A stretch of DNA of 37,666 nucleotides from Alkanophaga liquidiphilum (lineage in GTDB: Archaea; Halobacteriota; Syntropharchaeia; Alkanophagales; B39-G2). The translations under genes and the position numbers were made by a program. The notes under the pieces are model-generated. The model saw only the letters and a list, made by a program, of their open reading frames with translations. It was not told the DNA's origin and searched no databases. The stretch spans positions 1 to 37,666 of the forward strand of contig JAPHEF010000016.1 in the NCBI GenBank assembly GCA_029259535.1, read 5' to 3'. This document shows, piece by piece, positions 33,229 through 37,666 of this stretch (position 1 is its first letter; each line of letters starts with the position of its first letter).

Positions 33229-34281
33229 GTGGTGGAGACTATCGCGGGCGTGCCTAAGAATGTGCCGAAAAACGTCTACGTGAACTGGAACGTGACGAGA
33301 GCATGTAATTTACGGTGCAAGCATTGCTACTTCTCGTCGGGCGAGCGGATGCCCTCAGAACTCAGCACCGAAGAGGGTTTTTCCCTCCTTGAAGATATAA
33401 GAAGGACGTTCGGGAAGACGAGGGTAACGCTCGGCGGCGGTGAGCCTCTAATGCGAAAAGATATTTTCGAAATTATATCCTACGGCAGCAAGCTTTCGCT
33501 CTCGCTATCGCTGGCGACGAACGGCGTGCTGCTTGACAAAGACACTGCAATGCGGCTTAAACGAGCAGGGCTCGAAGAAGTCATAATCCCCATAGACGGC
33601 ATCCGGGAAACGCACGACGAAATTCGAGGCAAGGGCGCATTTGAAGCTGCGCTGCAAGCTGCGAAGCATGCCAAGCGGGTGGGGCTCGAACTCGTCATCG
33701 ATCCCTGCATTTCCGCAGAAAACCTTGCGGAACTTCCTCAAATCTTAGACCTCTGCGAGGAGCTGGGAGCGAGGCAGTGTAGAATCTTTCACTACGTTGC
33801 GCTCGGCAGGGGGCAGGAACAGTTTTTTGATGCAGAGTTGGACGAGGAACAGTATGTTCGAAGCCTCTACCACCTTTACAAGGAGCAAGAGCGCCGCCAA
33901 CACCTCGAAATCTGCACGACACAAGCGTGCCAATACTGGGTGCTGCTGCGTCGGAAGTTTGAAGAGGGGAGGTTTGTTCCAGAGTTCTTCTTCAAAGAGG
34001 CGCCGGGCTGCCGTGCGGGCGTTGCAATGCTCTGCGTGAAGCCGGACGGCGCCGTAACTCCATGCCCGCTGCTTGACGTCAGCGTCGGGGAAGTGCGGGA
34101 GACGTCGTTAAAAACGCTCTGGCGCTCTGAAGTTTTTGAAAGGTTAAGGCAGCGAGACGTGGAGGGGCGGTGTGGGACGTGCAAACACAAGGACATCTGC
34201 GGCGGATGCAGAGCTCGTGCGCTTGTCCGTCACGGCGATGTGTTTGCAGAAGACCCGCTCTGCGGCTTTTTTGAGACTTAG
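33229..34281 (+). CDS. Radical SAM/SPASM protein, NirJ/AhbC/AhbD-like (second of a pair)
   Basis: The protein has up to 350 residues. The radical SAM cluster is C26/C30/C33 (CNLRCKHC), followed by LGGGEPLMRKDIFEI, ATNGVLLDKDTAMRLKRAGL and IPIDG. The C-terminus reads GCRAGVAMLCVKPDGAVTPCPLLD and RCGTCKHKDICGGCRARALVRHGDVFAEDPLCGFF. It is clearly homologous to the preceding gene but well diverged, so they probably do successive steps or form a pair. Its GTG start directly follows the previous stop; GTGs at 33232 and 33250 are possible starts. Which reaction it catalyses is unknown. Confidence 0.85.
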   Translation: MVETIAGVPKNVPKNVYVNWNVTRACNLRCKHCYFSSGERMPSELSTEEGFSLLEDIRRTFGKTRVTLGGGEPLMRKDIFEIISYGSKLSLSLSLATNGVLLDKDTAMRLKRAGLEEVIIPIDGIRETHDEIRGKGAFEAALQAAKHAKRVGLELVIDPCISAENLAELPQILDLCEELGARQCRIFHYVALGRGQEQFFDAELDEEQYVRSLYHLYKEQERRQHLEICTTQACQYWVLLRRKFEEGRFVPEFFFKEAPGCRAGVAMLCVKPDGAVTPCPLLDVSVGEVRETSLKTLWRSEVFERLRQRDVEGRCGTCKHKDICGGCRARALVRHGDVFAEDPLCGFFET

Positions 34282-34432
34282 TGAGCTCGCCGTGCCGCCG
34301 CCGAACGCCTCGACATCGAGGTCTTCTCCACTCAGCTCACCACAAAGTAGACCAATATGGGATTTAAACACTACGTAGCACGCATCCTTTACTTTTATTG
34401 AATTAAGAGGGAGGGGTTTAGAGCAACAAGGT

Positions 34433-34638
34433 GTGACCTCCACCCTCCATTGAGGGCATCCACCGGACGAGGTTGGGGAGTGTGCCCGCTTGATTGATGC
34501 GGCGCTCCCCTCCGGGCGGGTCACGACGCCCCTGACCGCAGGTATACCCACAGCCTCGTCATATATTCATACGTAAGCTATAAATACTTTTTCCCACCTC
34601 CCCTGCTGCCACCTTAAAGGAGGGGATTAGCAGCAACA
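34433..34638 (-). mobile_element. Miniature TnpB-type element with complete omega-RNA-like right end
   Basis: On the minus strand it starts GTTGCTGCTAATCCCCTCC (34637 down) with a CCCCTCC/GGGGAGG pairing. GTATTTATAGC follows (TATA-like, about 34588-34578), then tnpB-like 3' sequence (GGCTGTGGGTATACC). A 92-base block, 34524-34433, opens GTGACC and closes GGTCAC. Inside are GGGGAG/CTCCCC, TCC/GGA and CCCTC/GAGGG hairpins. This block matches the tnpB 3' end at 37522-37429 in order, length and most bases. A direct repeat, GAGGGG-x-TTAG-(x)-AGCAACA, flanks the element (34411-34428 and 34620-34638). It sits 8 bases after the radB stop and encodes no transposase. Confidence 0.65.
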
Positions 34639-34646
34639 TCCTAAAA

Positions 34647-35345
34647 TCATTCTAAGCCTCTGACGCCGTCGTTGGTGATAACGAACTCGCAGGAAGCGCC
34701 CTCGGGCATTGACCTATGTTTTTTTATGGTCGCCCTTCTCACGCCATTTTTGACCTTTTCAAGCTGGACGATTATTTTAGAGAGGTGTTCGAGAGCGTAA
34801 CCGCCAGAGGGGCGGAGCTCGCCGCCGTTGATGTCCATGTAAACTTGATTGGTGATTACCACCGCAACCTCATACTTTCGGGCAATTTCCAGCAGGTGCG
34901 CAATCTGGTTAGCCAGCTCCCTTTTCAGGGAAACACTACGCTCGTCGTCGAGCTCGACTCTGTAAAAGAGTGTTGCTGAATCTAAGATTATCACGCCGAC
35001 CTTCTCGCCGATGCTTGACATCAGCCCGTCCACTTCTTTGATTGCGGCGGCTTGCTGCTCGAAGTTCAAAGGCTCGAATATGATTATGTTCTTTGCGATC
35101 TTCTTCGCATCCTCCCCGGCAATTTGCATGAACCGCTCCGGCGAAAAGCCCTCGCTGTCTATGTATATGACCTTCTTGCCGCTCTTTACGCATTCTATGG
35201 CGAGCTGTAGGCATATGTTCGTCTTGCCGCTGCCGGCTTCGCCGTAGAGCTGTGTTACCGTCCCGGCCTCGAAGCCACCGCCCAACAACATATCTATGCT
35301 ATTACAACCGCTGCTGTATTTCAAGGGCTCCTGCACGACTCCCAC
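34647..35345 (-). CDS. radB: DNA repair and recombination protein RadB
   Basis: This 232-residue archaeal RecA/RadA paralogue consists of the core ATPase domain without the N-terminal helix-hairpin-helix of RadA. It opens with GCNSIDMLLGGGFEAGTVTQLYGEAGSGKTN (Walker A at 35-42). VIYIDSEGFSPERFMQIAG, VGVIILDSATLFYR (Walker B), VVITNQVYMDINGGELRPSGG and ALEHLSKIIVQLEK follow. It modulates homologous recombination. It starts with GTG at 35345 (or 35336). It is divergent from nfeD across a 49-base gap. Confidence 0.93.
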   Translation of the reverse strand: MGVVQEPLKYSSGCNSIDMLLGGGFEAGTVTQLYGEAGSGKTNICLQLAIECVKSGKKVIYIDSEGFSPERFMQIAGEDAKKIAKNIIIFEPLNFEQQAAAIKEVDGLMSSIGEKVGVIILDSATLFYRVELDDERSVSLKRELANQIAHLLEIARKYEVAVVITNQVYMDINGGELRPSGGYALEHLSKIIVQLEKVKNGVRRATIKKHRSMPEGASCEFVITNDGVRGLE

Positions 35346-35355
35346 CCACGTTGCA

Positions 35356-35372
35356 AAACCTTAAATTTTTCT
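35356..35372. promoter_or_regulatory. Shared AT-rich promoter box between radB and the NfeD gene
   Basis: The only TATA-like tract in the 49-base divergent gap is CCTTAAATTTTTC (about 35360-35372), with a self-complementary AAATTT core. It is about 25-30 bases before the nfeD ATG at 35395, suiting a leaderless message. Read the other way it is about 20 bases before the radB GTG. Confidence 0.4.
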
Positions 35373-35394
35373 TTTCCCCCCTCTAATAAAGACG

Positions 35395-36765
35395 ATGGTG
35401 TTTAAAATGCAAGAGAACAAATCCCCGCCAGCACTTTTGCTTTCGGCTCTACTTTTCTTTCTTATTCTGTTTTGCTGCTTCGCCGCCGTGCAGGCGTCTG
35501 CAACCGCCGACAATGAAGTTTATGTGATAAAAATAAACGGGATGGTAACCGAGGGGGCGGCGCTCGAGGTGGCAGATGCCATAAAGGAAGCCAAGCTTGC
35601 GGGCTACGAGGCTGTTCTCGTGGAAATAGACACGCCCGGCGGGCTTGTGGACGCTACCCTTAAGATTGCAGAGGCAATTCTCAACGCAAGGATGCCCGTG
35701 ATAACCTACGTAACACCAAGCGGTGCGATTGCGGCATCCGCCGGCTCTTTTATCCTCCTTTCCGGGAGCGTCGCAGCGATGTCGCCCGGGACGACCGTAG
35801 GGGCGGCGATGCCTGTTGCCATGACTTTTGAGGGCGTCAAGACCGCCGATGAGAAGACTATTAAGTTCTTTGCAGGGCACATCGGAAGCATAGCCCGCAG
35901 TCGTGGCAGGAACGAGACACAAGCTCGCCTCTTCGTGACGGAAAACGCAGTTCTCGGCGAGGACGAGGCGCTGCGCAACGGCATTATCGACCTAACCGCA
36001 GAGGATGAGCGGGAGCTTTTAGAAAAAATAGACGGATGGGAAGTGGAGACCGCCGCCGGAACGACCACATTGAACACAAAAGACGCGACGCTACGCTTCA
36101 AAAAGAAAAGCGTGAAGTCTCAGCTGTTGCAAGTCCTCAGCGACCCGCTTATTGCGTTCATCCTCTTCCTCGTGGGCATCTATGGCTTAGTATTCGGCTT
36201 CATGACCCCCGGTTATGGCGCGGAGGTAGTAGGGGCGGTTTGCTTAGTCTTGGCATTATACGGGATGGGCATGTTCGACGTAAATATTTTCGCCGCCGTT
36301 CTGATCGTCGTCGCCGTCGTGCTTTTCGTGGCAGAGGCGCTGACGCCCACCTTCGGCGTGCTGACGGTTGGAGGAGTCATTTGCCTTGTTCTCGGAGCTC
36401 TCTTCCTACCAAATGAGCCTTTTCTCATAAAAGCGCCGTCGTGGTTCGCCGAGTTCAAATATGCAGTGATTGCCGTTGTAGTCTCATCTGCAGCGTTCTT
36501 CGTGTTCGCCCTCGGCGTCGTGCTCAAGACGAGGCGGAAAAAAGTGGCTGTCGGCGCAGAAGAACTCATCGGCAAGGTCACAAAAGCTGAGACTGACATC
36601 AACGAGGACGGCGGCTTCGTCAGGATACGAGGCGAGCTCTGGAACGCCCGCTCTAAGACCGGAAACATTAAGAGGGGAGAAAAAGTCAAAATAGTGGGCA
36701 GAGAGGGCTTAACCGTCATCGTTGAACGTAGCGAAGATGTTGAAGAGGCGCAAGATGAAAATTGA
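35395..36765 (+). CDS. NfeD-family membrane-bound ClpP-class serine protease
   Basis: The 456-residue protein has a signal peptide (LLLSALLFFLILFCCFAAVQASA). A ClpP-like domain follows with VLVEIDTPGGLVDATLKIAEAI, Ser115 in IAASAGSFILLSGS and Lys154 in TADEKTIKFFAG, the Ser-Lys pair of NfeD1b/STOPP proteases. Next come several membrane helices (about 245-400; GLVFGFMTPGYGAEVVGAVCLVLAL) and a C-terminal NfeD OB-fold (LIGKVTKAETDINEDGGFVRIRGELWNARS). Archaeal relatives cleave stomatin-like proteins, but no stomatin gene is seen here. The next gene may overlap its last bases if its longest frame is used, which is not favoured. Confidence 0.93.
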   Translation: MVFKMQENKSPPALLLSALLFFLILFCCFAAVQASATADNEVYVIKINGMVTEGAALEVADAIKEAKLAGYEAVLVEIDTPGGLVDATLKIAEAILNARMPVITYVTPSGAIAASAGSFILLSGSVAAMSPGTTVGAAMPVAMTFEGVKTADEKTIKFFAGHIGSIARSRGRNETQARLFVTENAVLGEDEALRNGIIDLTAEDERELLEKIDGWEVETAAGTTTLNTKDATLRFKKKSVKSQLLQVLSDPLIAFILFLVGIYGLVFGFMTPGYGAEVVGAVCLVLALYGMGMFDVNIFAAVLIVVAVVLFVAEALTPTFGVLTVGGVICLVLGALFLPNEPFLIKAPSWFAEFKYAVIAVVVSSAAFFVFALGVVLKTRRKKVAVGAEELIGKVTKAETDINEDGGFVRIRGELWNARSKTGNIKRGEKVKIVGREGLTVIVERSEDVEEAQDEN

Positions 36766-36888
36766 GCAACAGCGCGCCTGTGATTTTTGCTATTAAATTC
36801 TTCAATGCTGTCCTTGCCGCCGCAGCGGCTGCTGATATTTTAACGGTAAATTGTCATGATGCTAAAATCGGCGTTAGACGTGCAGAAG

Positions 36889-36899
36889 AAATAAATATC
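36889..36899 (+). promoter_or_regulatory. Probable TATA box for the small membrane-anchored protein
   Basis: AAATAAATATC lies about 45-55 bases before the ATGs at 36942/36948, leaving a leader of about 20-30 bases. This supports a start at one of these ATGs rather than at 36762. Confidence 0.4.
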
Positions 36900-36947
36900 T
36901 GTGTAACCTTCCATCATGATAGCTGGCGTGTCAAGGATGTGATGTGG

Positions 36948-37406
36948 ATGGAAAAACGTAGAATACGCATTATTGCTGGGATATTGGTTGTTGTCGTGCT
37001 TTTCGCGGCGGCGTCACTTTTTGCGAGCGCCAAGCCGGGAGAGATTGAGACGACTGCGGTGGCTGACAACAGCAGGCTAATTTTCCCGTTCTGGCACGGC
37101 GTAACCCCGCCTGACCCCGACGGCGAGACTGTGGCGACTGGCGACGAAGACGGCGACGAGCTGAGCGTCGAAATCGGCAACATTGACGTCTTTGACGACA
37201 GCTTCACGTTGAACGTCGCCGATGCGGGGGTAGCAAGAGCGAAATACGAAGTATTCACGGATTCCCGGCTCGTCCGCAGAGGCACGCTTACTCCCGGTGC
37301 AAACAAAAGCATAAACCTCCTCAGCAGTGGGAAATATGTAATTGTAGTTGCAGCAAAGCTCGACGACGGCTCTGCGACCCAGGACGTCTTGGAAATTACT
37401 CTTTAA
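36948..37406 (+). CDS. Small membrane-anchored extracytoplasmic protein of unknown function
   Basis: From ATG 36948 the protein has 152 residues. It has a basic start and one membrane anchor or signal (MEKRRIRIIAGILVVVVLFAAASLFASA), an acidic linker (DPDGETVATGDEDGDEL) and a probable beta-sandwich domain (VEIGNIDVFDDSFTLNVADAGVARAKYEVFTD, ... GKYVIVVAAKLDDGSATQDVLEITL). The frame is open back to 36762, overlapping nfeD, but the upstream residues look like translated non-coding sequence and a TATA box lies between, so the later start was chosen (ATG 36942 also possible). No family is recognised. Confidence 0.6.
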   Translation: MEKRRIRIIAGILVVVVLFAAASLFASAKPGEIETTAVADNSRLIFPFWHGVTPPDPDGETVATGDEDGDELSVEIGNIDVFDDSFTLNVADAGVARAKYEVFTDSRLVRRGTLTPGANKSINLLSSGKYVIVVAAKLDDGSATQDVLEITL

Positions 37407-37666
37407 CCTCCTTTCATTTTTTCCATCAGTGACCTCCTCCCTCCATTGGAGGGCATCCGACGGATGCATGAGGGTGGGGAGTGTGCCCGATTGATGCGGC
37501 GCTCCCCGTTGGGCCGGGTCACTACGGCCCCTACCATGAGCATATAGCCCATGGCTCGCTTCATTATATTTTTAGCTCCGTTCACATCCGCATTAACCTG
37601 ATAGCCGCAGTCCTCGCAGATGAAAACTCCTTGGGAAGGTCTTTCCGTTCGCAGCGAGCCGCAGCG
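37403..37666 (-). CDS. tnpB: TnpB (IS200/IS605-type) C-terminal end, 5' part off the window
   Basis: The frame enters from the window edge (88 codons). It reads RCGS...RPSQGVFICEDCGYQVNADVNGAKNIMKRAMG: the zinc ribbon with its second CxxC pair and the final RuvC Asp (NADVNGAKNI) of TnpB. TnpB is an RNA-guided nuclease associated with IS200/IS605 and related transposons, and its guide (omega) RNA comes from the 3' end of the gene and the right end of the element. Here the last 46 codons pass through the folded block at 37522-37429, shared with 34433-34524. The stop is at 37403. The rest of the element cannot be seen. Confidence 0.9.
   Translation of the reverse strand, partial: RCGSLRTERPSQGVFICEDCGYQVNADVNGAKNIMKRAMGYMLMVGAVVTRPNGERRINRAHSPPSCIRRMPSNGGRRSLMEKMKGG
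37429..37522 (-). ncRNA. Candidate omega-RNA/right-end structure at the tnpB 3' end
   Basis: The 94-base block opens with GTGACC (37522) and closes with GGTCAC (37434-37429). Inside, GGGGAG pairs with CTCCCC, GCATCC with GGATGC and CCTCC with GGAGG. The same order and length occur at 34433-34524, with some changes that keep pairing. It overlaps the end of tnpB, where omega-RNAs of such elements are made. Transcription is not shown by the sequence. Confidence 0.55.

Noticed and set aside
34144..34551. A 135-codon minus-strand frame across the miniature element
   Set aside because: Its start is transposon-end sequence and its end lies opposite the radical SAM gene; the middle (YVVFKSHIGLLCGELSGEDL) matches nothing recognised.
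36762..36947. Extended N-terminus of the small membrane-anchored protein
   Set aside because: It would put 62 atypical residues before a clear signal or anchor sequence, and a TATA-like box lies inside it.
1..37666. CRISPR arrays, rRNA or tRNA genes
   Set aside because: No evenly spaced identical repeats, rRNA-like sequence or cloverleaf with T-loop sequence was noticed on reading; a tRNA could still be missed without a search tool.

Overview
The window looks like a piece of a euryarchaeal genome, most likely an anaerobic methane- or alkane-oxidising or methanogen-related lineage such as ANME-1 (Methanophagales) or a relative. The indicators are an F420H2 dehydrogenase of the Fpo/Fqo type with its FpoF electron-input subunit, the archaeal GTP cyclohydrolase MptA (tetrahydromethanopterin synthesis), RadB, an archaeal Clp1/Grc3-like polynucleotide kinase, archaeal TATA-box promoters and GGAGGTGAT-type ribosome binding sites. 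The exact taxon is an inference. No rRNA gene, tRNA gene or CRISPR array was seen.

Region 1 (1-16 kb) is AT-richer and full of insertion-sequence debris. Within it lies a dispersed module for an exported molybdenum or tungsten oxidoreductase. The module has a Tat-signal formate-dehydrogenase-type catalytic subunit with its four-cluster Fe-S subunit and a DmsC-type membrane anchor (640-4934), an FdhD split by a frameshift (5026-5731), TatA (5867-6220), a TorD-family chaperone (9262-9933), a large HdrA/MvhD-like Fe-S protein (9963-12062) and two divergent TatC genes (13114-14669). Together these would make, load with cofactor and export one respiratory complex. Between them lie broken transposases (IS6-like, IS4-like, IS630-like, possibly DUF4277), a DUF1670 relic, a truncated matrixin-like protease and a flavin-reductase start fused to a transposase tail.

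Region 2 (15.9-29.3 kb, all on the minus strand) is GC-richer and compact. It reads fpoJ-K-M-L-N-A, a Yip1-family membrane protein, a fused fpoBCD, then fpoH, fpoI and fpoF, followed by a polynucleotide kinase and mptA. Almost every junction overlaps or abuts, so this is probably one transcript. Its main product is a proton-pumping F420H2:quinone or F420H2:phenazine oxidoreductase with three oddities: a B-C-D triple fusion, an I subunit with four rather than two clusters, and the inserted Yip1 gene.

Region 3 (29.3-37.7 kb) holds a NitT/TauT/NMT1-type ABC transporter (binding protein, ATPase, permease) followed by two tandem radical SAM/SPASM proteins of the NirJ/AhbC/AhbD type, then radB, an NfeD-family membrane serine protease, a small membrane-anchored protein of unknown function and the 3' end of a tnpB gene at the window edge.

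The most interesting pattern is a set of short, structured, transposase-less elements that resemble fused left and right ends of TnpB (IS200/IS605-type) transposons. They lie at about 12709-12854, 29492-29676 and 34433-34638. The 34.5 kb copy shares a folded 92-94 nt domain with the 3' end of the real tnpB at 37429-37522. They look like miniature elements that keep a promoter and an omega-RNA-like structure.
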